Below, piece after piece: positions 18,478 to 28,084 of a DNA stretch of 64,000 nt. Position 1 is the stretch's first letter, and every line of letters begins with the position of its first letter. Position numbers and translations under genes: made by a program. The notes beneath the pieces were generated by a model. It was not told the origin of the DNA and did no database searches. It worked only from the letters and a program-made list of their open reading frames with translations. Source of the DNA: Bordetella trematum (lineage in GTDB: Bacteria > Pseudomonadota > Gammaproteobacteria > Burkholderiales > Burkholderiaceae_B); contig NZ_FKBR01000033.1 in NCBI RefSeq assembly GCF_900078335.1, positions 124,195 through 188,194 of the forward strand. The letters run 5' to 3'.

Positions 18478-19578
18478 ATGCAACGCCGTTCATTTTTGAA
18501 GCAAGCCGGCCTGGGCGCCATCGCCGGCGGCGCGACGGTCGCCGCCCCTGTGGTCGCGCAGGAGATGCCGGCTCTCGAATGGCGCATGGCTTCCAGTTTC
18601 CCGCGTCATCTGGAGACGTTGTTCGGCACCGGCGAGCGCTTTTGCAGATACGTCAGCGAGGCGAGCAACGGCAGGTTCCTCATCCGCCCCTTTTCCGCCG
18701 GCGAAATCGCGCCGGCGTTGCAGGTCTTTGATGCCGTGTCCAGCCATGTCGTTGACTGCGGCCATACCGTGTCGTACTACTACCATGACAAGGATCCGGC
18801 CTTCTGTTTCGATGCGGCCGTGCCTTTTGGGTTGACGGCTGCGCAGATGAACGCCTGGATGTTCGACGCCGACGGCCTGTCGCTCACGCGTGCGATGTTC
18901 AAACCCTTCGGGATCGTCAATCTGCCGATGGGCAATACCGGCGTGCAGCTGGGGGGCTGGTACCGCAAGGAAATCAAGACGGTGGCGGATTTCAAGGGCC
19001 TCAGGATGGGCGCGGCAGGGTTGGCCGGCCAGGTGCTGGCGCGCCTGGGCGCGGTGCCGCAGGCATTGGCGGGCGACGAACTCCTGTCCGCGTTGGGCAG
19101 CGGCGCCCTGGAGGCGGCCGAGTCCGCCGGCCCGACCGATGACGAGGCGCAGGGCATGCATCAGATGGCCCGCTACTGCTATTTTCCGGGCTGGTGGACG
19201 GGTGGCACCCAGGTTTCGCTCTATCTGAACGAGGGCGCCTGGCACGGTCTGCCGCGGGCCTATCAGGCCATCATCGAGGCTGCCAGCCGCAGCGCCCACG
19301 TGGCGATGACCGCGCGCTACGAGTCCCGCAATCCGGCGGCGTTGCGCCGGCTGGTCGCCGAGGGCGCCGAATTGCGGGCCTTTCCCCGGGCCGTGGTGGA
19401 CGCCGCTTTCGCTGCGGCGGCCCAGGTTTATCAGGGGCTTTCGGAGCAGAGCCCCCAGTTCAAGGCCCTGCATGAAAGCTACATGGGCTTTCGCGATGCG
19501 GCGCTGCCCTGGTGGCGTGTCGGCGAAGGCGCTTATGGGCAGGCCCTGAGCACGGTGCTGGCCAATCGCAGGCCGTGA
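18478..19578 (+). CDS. TRAP transporter substrate-binding protein (DctP family, TakP-like), orphan
   Basis: A 366-residue periplasmic binding protein. The N terminus MQRRSFLKQAGLGAIAGG is a twin-arginine (Tat) type signal (RRSFLK) ending near VVAQ. The mature part shows DctP features: WRMASSFPRHLE, PFSAGEIAPALQVFDAV, and the TakP-like YCYFPGWWTGG. A very strong Shine-Dalgarno AAGGAGGT (18465-18472) lies 5 bases before the ATG. No DctQ or DctM membrane genes are adjacent, so it must use distant partners. Family knowledge suggests a 2-oxoacid or similar carboxylate. The ligand is not determined. The 200-base gap before it shows no gene. Confidence 0.9.
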   Translation: MQRRSFLKQAGLGAIAGGATVAAPVVAQEMPALEWRMASSFPRHLETLFGTGERFCRYVSEASNGRFLIRPFSAGEIAPALQVFDAVSSHVVDCGHTVSYYYHDKDPAFCFDAAVPFGLTAAQMNAWMFDADGLSLTRAMFKPFGIVNLPMGNTGVQLGGWYRKEIKTVADFKGLRMGAAGLAGQVLARLGAVPQALAGDELLSALGSGALEAAESAGPTDDEAQGMHQMARYCYFPGWWTGGTQVSLYLNEGAWHGLPRAYQAIIEAASRSAHVAMTARYESRNPAALRRLVAEGAELRAFPRAVVDAAFAAAAQVYQGLSEQSPQFKALHESYMGFRDAALPWWRVGEGAYGQALSTVLANRRP

Positions 19579-19635
19579 TCCTGTTTGTGCGTCCCCATAT
19601 TTCACCTCCTAGGCAAGGGGAGCTGGTTCCGGGAC

Positions 19636-19666
19636 TTGCACAATATTTGAGCAGTCGTGCTAGAAT
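19636..19666 (+). promoter_or_regulatory. Likely promoter of rplM-rpsI
   Basis: TTGCAC (19636-19641) and TAGAAT (19661-19666), spaced 19 bases, about 130 bases before rplM. The leader between them and the gene is T-rich near the start codon. It could host ribosomal-protein autoregulation, but no specific structure is claimed. Confidence 0.5.
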
Positions 19667-19797
19667 GGCGAGCTTTTCCTTTATTTGGCGCTTGCGCACG
19701 GGCGGGTAATAACGCTTAGGCGCGGGCCGATATCTGACGGAAAAGCGCCCCGGCCAAGTTTTTTTGGCGGGCAAACTTTTTATTTTTAGGAACCATC

Positions 19798-20226
19798 ATG
19801 AAGACCTTTGTGGCCAAGCCGCATGAAGTCAAGCGTGACTGGTTTGTGATCGACGCCAAGGGCAAGGTCCTCGGTCGTGTGGCCAGCGAAGTCGCACGCC
19901 GTCTGCGTGGCAAGCACAAACCCGAATTCACGCCGCACGTTGATACCGGCGATTACATCGTCATCATCAACGCTGCTGATATCGTTGTCACCGGAAACAA
20001 GGCGCAAGACAAGAAGTACTTCCGCCACACCACCTACCCGGGTGGTATCCGTGAAACGAACTTCGAGAAACTGCAAGAGCGTTTTCCTGGTCGTGCAATC
20101 CAGAAGGCCGTCAAGGGCATGCTGCCCAAGGGTCCGCTGGGCTACGCCATGATCAAGAAACTCAAGGTGTACGCTGGTGCCGAGCATCCGCACACCGCTC
20201 AGCAGCCCAAGCCGCTGGATATCTAA
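19798..20226 (+). CDS. rplM: 50S ribosomal protein L13
   Basis: Structural protein of the large subunit, 142 residues as usual. Recognised by [20 protein letters not shown] near the N terminus, [16 protein letters not shown] and the conserved YRHTTYPGG-type segment ([10 protein letters not shown]). It is followed 9 bases later by rpsI in the universal L13-S9 operon. The preceding Shine-Dalgarno is AGGA. Confidence 0.99.
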   Translation: MKTFVAKPHEVKRDWFVIDAKGKVLGRVASEVARRLRGKHKPEFTPHVDTGDYIVIINAADIVVTGNKAQDKKYFRHTTYPGGIRETNFEKLQERFPGRAIQKAVKGMLPKGPLGYAMIKKLKVYAGAEHPHTAQQPKPLDI

Positions 20227-20235
20227 GGAAACGCC

Positions 20236-20628
20236 ATGATCGGTAACTGGAACTACGGAACCGGCCGTCGCAAAACCTCGGTGGCGCGTGTGTTCATCAA
20301 GAAGGGTGCTGGCAAGATCACCGTCAACGGCAAGCCCGTCGACGAGTTCTTCGCTCGTGAAACCGGCCGCATGATCGTGCGCCAGCCGCTGGCTCTGACC
20401 GGCATGCTGGAAGCCTTCGACATCAAGGTCAACGTGCACGGCGGCGGTGAAACCGGCCAGGCTGGCGCGATCCGTCACGGTATCACCCGTGCTCTGATCG
20501 ACTACGACGCGACGCTCAAGTCGGCGCTGTCGCAAGCCGGCTTCGTGACCCGCGATGCCCGCGAAGTTGAACGTAAGAAGGTCGGTCTGCGCAAGGCGCG
20601 CCGCCGGAAGCAGTTCAGCAAGCGTTAA
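20236..20628 (+). CDS. rpsI: 30S ribosomal protein S9
   Basis: Small-subunit protein, 130 residues. It starts [16 protein letters not shown] and ends with the basic tail [17 protein letters not shown], whose terminal KR reaches the P-site tRNA. Second gene of the rplM operon, followed immediately by a strong terminator. Confidence 0.99.
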   Translation: MIGNWNYGTGRRKTSVARVFIKKGAGKITVNGKPVDEFFARETGRMIVRQPLALTGMLEAFDIKVNVHGGGETGQAGAIRHGITRALIDYDATLKSALSQAGFVTRDAREVERKKVGLRKARRRKQFSKR

Positions 20629-20641
20629 TCGCTTCATGCAG

Positions 20642-20665
20642 AAAGGCCGCGCAAGCGGCCTTTTT
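20642..20665 (+). terminator. Intrinsic terminator of rplM-rpsI
   Basis: A perfect 9-bp stem AAAGGCCGC/GCGGCCTTT with GCAA tetraloop, ending in TTTTT (20661-20665), 13 bases after the rpsI stop. Confidence 0.92.
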
Positions 20666-20793
20666 GCTTTGGCGGCGGGGAACCTGCGCCAGGGATCTTG
20701 GTCTGATTTCCTGGAGACGCTGCGTCAGCCCTGCGCCTGTTTCGCCAGCGATACAATCGCAAAAGCGTGTCTCTCCCCCAGGAATCAGCAACC

Positions 20794-21861
20794 ATGGCTC
20801 AAGCAAGCAATTCCCGCATCAAGGTCGGCATCGTCGGCGGCACCGGATACACCGGCGTCGAGTTGCTGCGCCTGTTGTCGCAGCACCCCGGCGTCGAGCT
20901 GACTGCCATCACCTCGCGCAAGGAAGACGGCCTGCCCGTGGCCGACATGTACCCCAACCTGCGCGGCCGCGTGAAACTGGCATTTTCCGCCCCGGAAAAG
21001 GCCACGCTGACCGATTGCGACGTGGTGTTTTTCGCCACCCCGCACGGTGTCGCCATGGCGCAGGCCCAGGAGTTGCTGGCTGCCGGCACCCGCGTGATCG
21101 ATCTGGCGGCCGATTTCCGCCTGCAGGACACGGCCATGTTCGAGCGCTGGTACAAGATGCCGCATTCCTGCCCGGACATCCTGGCTGACCAATCTGCCTA
21201 TGGCCTGGTCGAACTGAACCGCCAGGCCATTTCGGCGGCCAAGGTGATCGGCAATCCGGGCTGCTATCCCACTACCGTGATCCTGGGCCTGGCGCCGCTG
21301 CTCGAAGGCGGCAAGCGCCTGATCGATGCCCAGCACGTGATCGCCGACTGCAAGTCCGGCGTCTCGGGGGCGGGGCGCAAGGCGGAGGTGGCTTCGCTGT
21401 TCGCCGAGGCAGGTGACAATTTCAAGGCCTACGGCGTGGCGGGTCACCGCCATCATCCGGAAATCGTCGAGCAGCTCGAAAAGCTGTCGGGCGAGAAGGT
21501 GGGCCTGACTTTCGTGCCGCATCTGGTGCCCATGATCCGTGGCATGTTCTCGACGCTGTATGTACGCATCCTGCCCGAGGCCCGCGACACGGACTTCCAG
21601 GCGCTCTTTGAAGCCCGTTACGCCGATGAGCCCTTCATCGACGTCATGCCGGCCGGCAGCCTGCCCGAGACGCGTTCGGTGCGAGCCTCCAACAATCTGC
21701 GCATCTCGGTGCAGCGTCCCGGCGGCGGCGACCAGCTGGTCATCCTCGTGATCCAGGACAACCTGGTCAAGGGGGCGGCGGGCCAGGCGGTGCAGAACAT
21801 GAACCTGATGTTCGGGCTGCATGAAACCACCGGCCTGGATCAGGTCGCCATCCTGCCTTGA
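20794..21861 (+). CDS. argC: N-acetyl-gamma-glutamyl-phosphate reductase
   Basis: NADPH-dependent third step of arginine biosynthesis, 355 residues (type 1 long form). The nucleotide-binding motif is [15 protein letters not shown] (11-25), the catalytic Cys157 lies in GNPGCYPTT, and the C-terminal histidine region is [14 protein letters not shown] at 20794 is preferred over an upstream GTG because CAGGAAT precedes it and homologues start just before [11 protein letters not shown] possible -10 TACAAT lies at 20752-20757. Confidence 0.97.
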   Translation: MAQASNSRIKVGIVGGTGYTGVELLRLLSQHPGVELTAITSRKEDGLPVADMYPNLRGRVKLAFSAPEKATLTDCDVVFFATPHGVAMAQAQELLAAGTRVIDLAADFRLQDTAMFERWYKMPHSCPDILADQSAYGLVELNRQAISAAKVIGNPGCYPTTVILGLAPLLEGGKRLIDAQHVIADCKSGVSGAGRKAEVASLFAEAGDNFKAYGVAGHRHHPEIVEQLEKLSGEKVGLTFVPHLVPMIRGMFSTLYVRILPEARDTDFQALFEARYADEPFIDVMPAGSLPETRSVRASNNLRISVQRPGGGDQLVILVIQDNLVKGAAGQAVQNMNLMFGLHETTGLDQVAILP

Positions 21862-21868
21862 GCCGCCT

Positions 21869-22687
21869 TTGAACGACCCTGCTGCCGTTGCGCCTCCTTC
21901 CACCCGCGAAAGCGGGTGGCGTCGTGCCACCCGACTGGTGCTGATCGTATTGCTGCTGGGCGCCGCGGCGGCGGGGGGCTATCACTACGCCAGGTCTGAT
22001 TCCGGTGACAAGGTCATGCTGACCCCGGAACAGGTCCAGGCGCAGGAGGCGGCGCTGCGCCAGCGCGACACCGAGCTGCGTTATCTGCGCACCCAGCTGG
22101 TCTCCGCCGATGGCGAGGTGGTGGTCGAGCGTGCGGCGCGCGAGGAACTGGAGGCGCAATTGCGCGCCTCGCAGGCCGAGCTGGGGCGGGTGCGCGACCA
22201 GCTCGCCTTTTACGAACAACTCTTGCCGCCCGGACCGGCGGGCGCCATCGATATTCGAGGCGCCGAGTTTGCCCGGGTGGGCAACGACCTGCGTTATCGG
22301 GTGTTGATGATGCGCAGCGGACGCAGCGAAAGCCCTTTCAGCGGCGAGCTGCGCTTCGTTGCCAATGGCATTCAGCAAGGCCAGACGGTCAGCGTCGAGC
22401 TGCAACCCCAGCGCGTCAAGACCGAAGAGTCGGCCGCTCCCGGCGCGGTGCTGCCGGCCGCCGCTGGCGGCGCGGTCGAGGCGGCGACGCCGGCTGCCGC
22501 CCCGGCCGACCCGGCCAACGGCAGCAATGGCAATGGCGGCAACCTGCTGGCAGTGCATTTCGACCATTTCCAGCGCAGTCAGGGGGTGCTGGCGCTACCC
22601 GAGGGGTTCGTCCCCGAGAGCGTCACCATTTCAGTGCTGGAAGGCAGCAACGTTCGCGCCACGCGCGAAGTGCGGCTGGAATTTTGA
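21869..22687 (+). CDS. Membrane-anchored coiled-coil protein (DUF6776-like), unknown function
   Basis: About 272 residues. It has a short basic N terminus, one transmembrane helix (LVLIVLLLGAAAAGGYHYA), a coiled coil rich in Glu/Gln/Arg (AQEAALRQRDTELRYLRTQL through LRASQAELGRVRDQLAFYEQ), then a beta-rich C-terminal domain interrupted by an Ala/Pro/Gly/Asn linker. The likely topology is one helix with a periplasmic coiled coil. Start choice: TTG at 21869, 8 bases after the argC stop. An ATG at 21821 is in frame but would overlap argC by 40 bases, and neither has a good Shine-Dalgarno. Its neighbours are core genes and the position between argC and erpA seems conserved in the family. Function unknown. 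Confidence 0.8.
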   Translation: MNDPAAVAPPSTRESGWRRATRLVLIVLLLGAAAAGGYHYARSDSGDKVMLTPEQVQAQEAALRQRDTELRYLRTQLVSADGEVVVERAAREELEAQLRASQAELGRVRDQLAFYEQLLPPGPAGAIDIRGAEFARVGNDLRYRVLMMRSGRSESPFSGELRFVANGIQQGQTVSVELQPQRVKTEESAAPGAVLPAAAGGAVEAATPAAAPADPANGSNGNGGNLLAVHFDHFQRSQGVLALPEGFVPESVTISVLEGSNVRATREVRLEF

Positions 22688-22774
22688 GGCGCGGCCCGGC
22701 TGCGCTATAGTGATCCCATCGGGCGGCAGGCTGCCGCCATTGGAATGTGGCCTTCCCGGCCAGGAGTGTGAACA

Positions 22775-23143
22775 ATGAATGCTGTAACCGAAACCGTGGA
22801 TCTGCAGGCGCCGCCGCCTGCGCTGGTCTTCACCGACTCGGCGGCCGCCAAGGTCAAGGATCTGCTGCTTGAAGAGGGCAACCCCGAGCTCAAGCTGCGC
22901 GTCTTCGTGCAGGGCGGCGGCTGTTCGGGCTTCCAGTACGGCTTTACCTTTGATGAAGTCGTCAACGATGACGATACCGTCCTCGACAAGGAAGGCGTGC
23001 AACTGCTGGTCGATCCGATGAGCTTCCAGTATCTGGTCGGTGCCGAGATCGACTACAAGGAAGACCTCGAAGGCGCCCAGTTCGTCATCCGCAACCCCAA
23101 CGCCTCGACCACCTGCGGCTGCGGTTCGTCGTTCTCCGTCTGA
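22775..23143 (+). CDS. erpA: Iron-sulfur cluster insertion protein ErpA
   Basis: A-type carrier that delivers 4Fe-4S clusters to apo-proteins. It has 122 residues. The three cluster ligands are Cys50 ([10 protein letters not shown]) and Cys114/Cys116 (TTCGCGSSF). The N terminus carries a short proline-rich lead before the domain, as in other betaproteobacterial ErpA. A GGAG Shine-Dalgarno lies 9 bases before the ATG. Followed by a long perfect bidirectional terminator. Confidence 0.97.
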   Translation: MNAVTETVDLQAPPPALVFTDSAAAKVKDLLLEEGNPELKLRVFVQGGGCSGFQYGFTFDEVVNDDDTVLDKEGVQLLVDPMSFQYLVGAEIDYKEDLEGAQFVIRNPNASTTCGCGSSFSV

Positions 23144-23173
23144 GGCGCCGGGTTGGCGCAAGCCGCCAGCCCG

Positions 23174-23223
23174 CCCCAATGCAAAAGCCCCCGGCGAGCA
23201 TGCCGGGGGCTTTTGCATTGGGG
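23174..23223. terminator. Bidirectional terminator between erpA and anmK
   Basis: A perfect 22-bp inverted repeat (23174-23195 with 23202-23223) around the loop GAGCAT. The core CCCCCGGC/GCCGGGGG is flanked by AAAAG/CTTTT, so each strand gives a GC stem followed by T residues. It serves both convergent genes. Confidence 0.93.
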
Positions 23224-23225
23224 CA

Positions 23226-24359
23226 TCAGTGGCCGGGGTAGAGCGCGCCGAGGATGCGCGGGCCGCGCGCGCCGGTGACTTCCGGGGAGCTGGCCGGCTG
23301 GCGGCTGACGCAGGCCTGGGCCAGCCAGGCAACGGCCATGGCCTCCATCCACTGGGCCGGCACGCCGGCGCTGTCGGTGGTGGCAACAGGGCAGGGCAGG
23401 GCGCGCGCCAGGGCCGCCATCAGGGCCGGGTTGCGCGCACCGCCGCCGCAGACCAGCACGTCGTCGAGCGGGGCGCCGGCGATGGCGCGGGCTACGCTGT
23501 GGGCCGTCAGATCCAGCAGCGTGGCCTGCACATCAGCGGGCGCAAGCGCCCGGCCATAGCTCGCCAGGTGGCCCGTCAGCCAGGTCAGGCCGAAGAGATC
23601 GCGGCCTGTGGATTTGGGAGCGGGCAGGGCAAACCAGGGCTCGGCTTGCAGCAGATGGGTCAGCAGGGCGGGATCGGCGCGCCCGCTGGCCGCCCATTTG
23701 CCGTCTTCGTCATAGTGATGGCCGGTGTGCGCCTGGCACCAGGCATCGAGCAGGACATTGGCCGGCCCGGTGTCGAAACCGCGCGGCGCCTGGCCGGGCT
23801 GCAGCAGGGTGACATTGCCGATGCCGCCCAGGTTGAGGATTGCGCGTGCGGCATCCTGGCCGAACATGGCGGCGTGAAAGGGCGGCACCAGCGGTGCGCC
23901 CTGCCCGCCGGCGGCGACATCGCGGCTGCGGAAGTCCGCCACGACGTCGATGCCACAGGCCTCGGCCAGCACGGCGGGGGCATTGAGCTGGCAGGTATAG
24001 CCCAGGTCCGGGCGATGACGCACGGTCTGGCCGTGCGCGCCGATTGCCCGCACCGCTTCGCGCGGCAGGCCGGCCTGGGCCAGCAGGCGTTCGCAGACTT
24101 CGGCGTATAGCGCGGCCAGGGCATTGGCCGCCAGGGCGGCCCGATGCAGTTCGTCGGGGCCGCTGGCATTGAGCGCCATCAGGGTGGCGCGCAGCGAGGC
24201 GGGCATGTCCAGCGTGGCGCTGGCCAGCAGTTCGGGTCGCTGCTGCGGGGACAGGCGCAGCAGCACGCCATCCACGCCGTCCATGCTGGTGCCGGACATC
24301 AGGCCGATGAAGCAGTCTCCCGGCCGGAGCGTGTCCTGGCCGGGTCGGGGGAGAGTCAT
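23226..24359 (-). CDS. anmK: Anhydro-N-acetylmuramic acid kinase
   Basis: Phosphorylates and opens 1,6-anhydro-MurNAc from cell-wall turnover, yielding MurNAc-6-phosphate. It has 377 residues. The N terminus FIGLMSGTSMDGVDGVLLRL holds the phosphate-1 motif, HGQTVRH is the substrate/catalytic region, and ILNLGGIGNVT and LVCGGGARNPALM are the ASKHA nucleotide motifs. It lies 21 bases downstream of the M23 peptidase gene on the same strand, joining wall hydrolysis and recycling in one unit. Confidence 0.97.
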   Translation of the reverse strand: MTLPRPGQDTLRPGDCFIGLMSGTSMDGVDGVLLRLSPQQRPELLASATLDMPASLRATLMALNASGPDELHRAALAANALAALYAEVCERLLAQAGLPREAVRAIGAHGQTVRHRPDLGYTCQLNAPAVLAEACGIDVVADFRSRDVAAGGQGAPLVPPFHAAMFGQDAARAILNLGGIGNVTLLQPGQAPRGFDTGPANVLLDAWCQAHTGHHYDEDGKWAASGRADPALLTHLLQAEPWFALPAPKSTGRDLFGLTWLTGHLASYGRALAPADVQATLLDLTAHSVARAIAGAPLDDVLVCGGGARNPALMAALARALPCPVATTDSAGVPAQWMEAMAVAWLAQACVSRQPASSPEVTGARGPRILGALYPGH

Positions 24360-24380
24360 GGGGCTGGCAGGGCAGGCAGG

Positions 24381-25799
24381 TCAGCGGGTGGCGACCTTGG
24401 CCTGCGCCTCGAGCGGGCTGTTCTGCTGCTGCAGCTGTGCCAGCAGTTCGATCTGGCGCTTGTGCGGCGCCACAGCCTGAAGGAAGGCACGCTTTTCGGC
24501 CGGTTCGAGGGTGCGGGCGATCGGCAGATCGACCGACAGCGGATCGACCGGCTGGTTGTTGATGCGGAACTCGTAATGCAGGTGCGGGCCGGTCGCCCAG
24601 CCGGTGGCGCCGACGTAGCCGATCAGGTCGCCCTGGCTGATCTTGTCGCCTTGCTTCAGGCCGGGTCGGATGCGGCTCTGGTGGGCGTAGAGGGTGGAGT
24701 ATTTGCCGAAGTGCTTGACGATCACGACGTTGCCGTAGCCGTTCTTCCAGCCGGCGAACTCGACCGTGCCGTCTGCCGTGCTGTGAATGGGCGTGCCCGA
24801 CGGTGCGGCGTAGTCCACGCCCTTGTGGCCGGTCCAGGTCTTGTGGATCGGGTGCATGCGCATGCCGAAGGTGGAGCTGATGCGGCTGAACTTCAGGGCT
24901 GTGCGCAGGAAGGCGCCGCGCAGGCTGGTGCCGTCGAAATCGTAGTAGCTGCCGGTCTTGTTGTCGGCGCTGAACCAGACGGCGTTGTGGGGCTTGCCGT
25001 TGTTGATGAACTCCACGGCCAGCAGGCGCCCGGCGCCGGCATAGCGGCCATCGTGCGAGCGGACTTCGTAGACCACGCGGAATTCGTCGCCGCGGCGCAG
25101 GTCGCGCAGGAAGTCGATCTTGCTGCCGAGGATGTCGGCCATCTGCATCGTGATCGAATCGGGGATGCCGGCGGCATCGGTGGCGGCGAACAGCGAGGAG
25201 TGGATCGTGCCCACGGCCACGCGGGTCTGCAGGTTGGTGCCCTGGGTGATTTCCTTGGCTTCGTAGCCGTCATCCTTGGCGGTGACCTGCAGCAGCTTGG
25301 TGACGACCTGGCCGCCGACCTCATTGCCCGGCGTGTGGATGTAGCGCAGCCAGATCAGCTTGCCCTCGTCGTCGGTGGCGGCTTGCACGGCGCGCCCCGG
25401 ATAGAGGCGGTAGATGCTGCGCGCGCTCGGGTCGTGGGTCAGAAAGCCTTGCAGCTTGCCGTCATCGATGTCCAGGCGCTGCAATACGCTGGCCAGGGTG
25501 TCGCCCGAACGGATACGGGTTTCGCTGATGTAGGGAGCGGGGGCGTTGGCGCTGACCTGGATCTGCTCCTGCTGGAGGGGCAGGACGCTGTCGACCAGGC
25601 GCAGGGGGGGGAGTTCGCTGCGGTCGGGCTGTTGGACCATGCCCAGCGCGGCGGCGCCGGCAAACAGACCCAGGGAGCAGACTAGCAAGGTGCGGCGGAT
25701 GAGGGAGCCGCCACGCTTGGAAGGGTCGGCGGGCGGGGCGAGCCGGGCGGCGAGCTTCTGGCTCAGGCGACGCACCAGGCTGTTTGTGCCTCTTTGCAT
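24381..25799 (-). CDS. M23 family peptidoglycan endopeptidase (MepM-like)
   Basis: A 472-residue murein endopeptidase that probably cuts cross-links during growth. It has a single N-terminal transmembrane anchor (LLVCSLGLFAGAAALGMV), then a LysM/OapA-like segment (RSGDTLASVLQRL), a Csd3-like middle domain, and a C-terminal LytM domain. The zinc ligands are in FGMRMHPIHKTWTGHKGVDYA (His...Asp), with HLHYEF (HxH) later. ATG at 25799 is preferred: the extended upstream reading adds a basic, featureless region that occupies the tyrS promoter gap. It is divergent from tyrS, with anmK downstream. Confidence 0.93.
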   Translation of the reverse strand: MQRGTNSLVRRLSQKLAARLAPPADPSKRGGSLIRRTLLVCSLGLFAGAAALGMVQQPDRSELPPLRLVDSVLPLQQEQIQVSANAPAPYISETRIRSGDTLASVLQRLDIDDGKLQGFLTHDPSARSIYRLYPGRAVQAATDDEGKLIWLRYIHTPGNEVGGQVVTKLLQVTAKDDGYEAKEITQGTNLQTRVAVGTIHSSLFAATDAAGIPDSITMQMADILGSKIDFLRDLRRGDEFRVVYEVRSHDGRYAGAGRLLAVEFINNGKPHNAVWFSADNKTGSYYDFDGTSLRGAFLRTALKFSRISSTFGMRMHPIHKTWTGHKGVDYAAPSGTPIHSTADGTVEFAGWKNGYGNVVIVKHFGKYSTLYAHQSRIRPGLKQGDKISQGDLIGYVGATGWATGPHLHYEFRINNQPVDPLSVDLPIARTLEPAEKRAFLQAVAPHKRQIELLAQLQQQNSPLEAQAKVATR

Positions 25800-26075
25800 T
25801 GGACAGACCTTAAGGGGGCTTGGCAACGAATGAGCGATGCGCGCTGTCGCACGGCTTTCCTCGGTGGCCTGTGGGCCAACGACGGGAGCGCCATGACGGC
25901 GCATCGCGGACAAACATTGAGTAACAGATTGCTTGCGGGACAACAACCGGCACGATTATGACGGTTGCGTATGATTAGGGGAGTATCCTAGCGGAATCAG
26001 CTAGAATTTTCGACCGAATTCTACAGTTTTTACACCTTTTTCCGTTGAATTCCCGTCTTTCGGGCCCTATCTCAC
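25800..26075. promoter_or_regulatory. Divergent promoter region, M23 peptidase and tyrS
   Basis: This 276-base gap becomes AT-rich toward tyrS and carries a TAGAAT -10 candidate at 26002-26007 on the plus strand. I see no gene in it. No clear -35 and no T-box-like structure was recognised. Confidence 0.4.
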
Positions 26076-27305
26076 ATGTCGCAAGCCGAATTTCCTATTA
26101 CCCCTGAAGTCGAAGCAGATTTGCGCATCGCCCGGCGCGGCTGCGATGAGCTGCTGGTGGAGGCCGAGTTCGCCCGCAAGCTGGCGCGCAGCCGCGCCAC
26201 CGGCGTGCCTCTGCGCATCAAGCTCGGCCTGGATCCGACCGCGCCGGACATCCACCTCGGCCACACGGTCGTGCTGAACAAGATGCGCCAGCTGCAGGAT
26301 CTGGGGCACAACGTGATCTTCCTGATCGGCGACTTCACGTCGACCATCGGCGATCCCAGCGGACGCAATTCGACCCGTCCGCCGCTCACCCGCGAACAGA
26401 TCGAGCACAACGCGCAGACCTACTATGCCCAGGCCAGCCTGGTGCTCGATCCGGCTCGTACGGAAATCCGCTACAACTCCGAATGGTGTGACCAGCTCGG
26501 CGCGCGCGGCATGATCCAGCTGGCCTCGCGCTACACCGTGGCGCGCATGATGGAGCGCGAAGACTTCACCAAGCGTTTCAAGGCTGGCGTGTCGATCGCC
26601 GTGCACGAGTTCCTGTACCCGCTGATGCAGGGCTACGACTCGGTCTGCCTGAAGTCGGATGTCGAACTGGGCGGCACGGATCAGAAGTTCAACCTGCTGG
26701 TCGGGCGCGAGCTGCAGAAGGAGTACGGCCAGGAGCCGCAGTGCATTCTGACCATGCCGCTGCTGGTAGGCACCGACGGTGTCGAGAAAATGTCCAAGTC
26801 CAAGGGCAACTACATCGGCATTTCCGAGACGCCGGATTCGATGTTCGGCAAGCTGATGTCGATTTCCGATACGCTGATGTGGCGCTATTTCGAGCTGCTG
26901 TCCTTCCGCTCGCTGGAAGACATCGAGGCGCTCAAGACCGAGGTCGAGGGCGGTCGCAATCCGCGTGACGCCAAGGTGATGCTCGCTCAGGAAATCATCA
27001 CGCGCTTTCACAGCAAGGCCGACGCCGAGCAGGCGCTGGCCAACTTCGAGGCGCGTTTCCGGGATGGCGCGCTGCCCGACGACATCCCCGAGGTGCAGTT
27101 GGCCGGTGCGCCGCTGGGCTTGCTGCGCGTGCTGCGCGAAGCCGGGCTGTGCGCGTCGGCCTCGGAAGCCCAGCGCGCTGTCGAGCAGGGTGGCGTGAAG
27201 GTGGATGGCAGCAAGATCGAGGACCGTTCGTTGCAGTTGGCGGCTGGTTCTTACATTTTGCAAGTGGGCAAGCGCAAGTTCGCGCGTGTTAACTTGACGG
27301 CATGA
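26076..27305 (+). CDS. tyrS: Tyrosyl-tRNA synthetase
   Basis: Class I synthetase for tRNA-Tyr, 409 residues. The HIGH motif is HLGH (60-63) in [15 protein letters not shown], the second signature is KMSKSKGN, and an S4 RNA-binding domain ends the protein ([13 protein letters not shown]). The HLGH/KMSKS pair and length fit the TyrZ-like second bacterial subtype common in betaproteobacteria. Followed 47 bases later by a YbhB-like gene. Confidence 0.97.
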   Translation: MSQAEFPITPEVEADLRIARRGCDELLVEAEFARKLARSRATGVPLRIKLGLDPTAPDIHLGHTVVLNKMRQLQDLGHNVIFLIGDFTSTIGDPSGRNSTRPPLTREQIEHNAQTYYAQASLVLDPARTEIRYNSEWCDQLGARGMIQLASRYTVARMMEREDFTKRFKAGVSIAVHEFLYPLMQGYDSVCLKSDVELGGTDQKFNLLVGRELQKEYGQEPQCILTMPLLVGTDGVEKMSKSKGNYIGISETPDSMFGKLMSISDTLMWRYFELLSFRSLEDIEALKTEVEGGRNPRDAKVMLAQEIITRFHSKADAEQALANFEARFRDGALPDDIPEVQLAGAPLGLLRVLREAGLCASASEAQRAVEQGGVKVDGSKIEDRSLQLAAGSYILQVGKRKFARVNLTA

Positions 27306-27352
27306 CGGTACGGCGCGGTGGCGCGCCGCAGCTTTCCCTGAGGAGAACGACC

Positions 27353-28009
27353 ATGAAACTTGCGAGCTTGTCCTTTGCAGACGGTGAGATGATTCCCGAG
27401 CGCTATGCCTTCGGCCGGATCGACCCGCAGTCGCGCGTCGCGCTGGCGGACAATTTCAACCCCCAGTTCTCCTGGAGCGACGCTCCGGAGGGCACCCGTT
27501 CCTTTGCGCTGCTCTGCCATGACCCCGATGTGCCTTCCCAGCCTGACGACGTCAACCAGGATGGCCGCGAGGTGCCGGCTTCGCTGCCCCGGGTGGATTT
27601 CTTCCACTGGGTGCTGGTCGATATCGCCGCCGAGCGCCGCGAGATCGACGAAGGGGCCTATTCCAGCGGCATCACGCCGCGCGGCAAAGGCGGGCCGCTG
27701 GCGCCGAACGACGAGCGTCAGGGCCTGAACGATTTCACCGGATGGTTTGCCGCCGACCGCGACATGAGCGGCGACTACTTCGGCTATGACGGCCCTTGCC
27801 CGCCCTGGAACGATGCGCTCGTGCACCGTTACGTATTCACGCTGTATGCGCTGGACGTGGCCAAGCTGGACGTGCAGGGCAAGTTCACGGGCGCCGACGT
27901 GCTGCGCGCCATGCAGGGTCATGTGCTGGCCCAGAGCAGCGTGACCGGCATCTATACGCTCAACCCGGCGCTTGCGCCGCGCCAGATCGGCGCCACCTCG
28001 GTGTCGTGA
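27353..28009 (+). CDS. YbhB/YbcL family Raf-kinase-inhibitor-like protein
   Basis: A 218-residue phosphatidylethanolamine-binding-like protein, cytoplasmic (no signal peptide). Typical features: FSWSDAPEGTRSFALLCHDPDVPS (ligand pocket, around residues 38-61) and FFHWVLVDI, followed by YDGPCPPWNDALVHRYVFTLYALD. The molecular role of bacterial members is mostly unknown. The ATG at 27353 is preceded by GAGGAGA at good spacing, and an earlier in-frame start overlapping tyrS is rejected. Confidence 0.92.
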   Translation: MKLASLSFADGEMIPERYAFGRIDPQSRVALADNFNPQFSWSDAPEGTRSFALLCHDPDVPSQPDDVNQDGREVPASLPRVDFFHWVLVDIAAERREIDEGAYSSGITPRGKGGPLAPNDERQGLNDFTGWFAADRDMSGDYFGYDGPCPPWNDALVHRYVFTLYALDVAKLDVQGKFTGADVLRAMQGHVLAQSSVTGIYTLNPALAPRQIGATSVS

Positions 28010-28063
28010 CGGCCCACGGCGGCTCCGCAAGGGGCCGCCGGCCAGCCTTTGCTCCATGAGGCT

Positions 28064-28084
28064 GGCTCATGGCTCACATGAGCC
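28064..28084. repeat. Inverted repeat before glyA
   Basis: GGCTCATG (28064-28071) and CATGAGCC (28077-28084) flank GCTCA as a perfect 8-bp dyad. A second perfect dyad, CCGCCCCG/CGGGGCGG, lies at 28158-28178. Both fall in the 225-base gap before glyA. They may be a terminator for the YbhB gene and a leader structure or operator for glyA. No known riboswitch was recognised. Confidence 0.45.

Noticed and set aside
18294-18731. Plus-strand frame overlapping the start of the TRAP binding protein
   Set aside because: It runs out of frame into a well-supported gene, is Arg-rich and has no Shine-Dalgarno.
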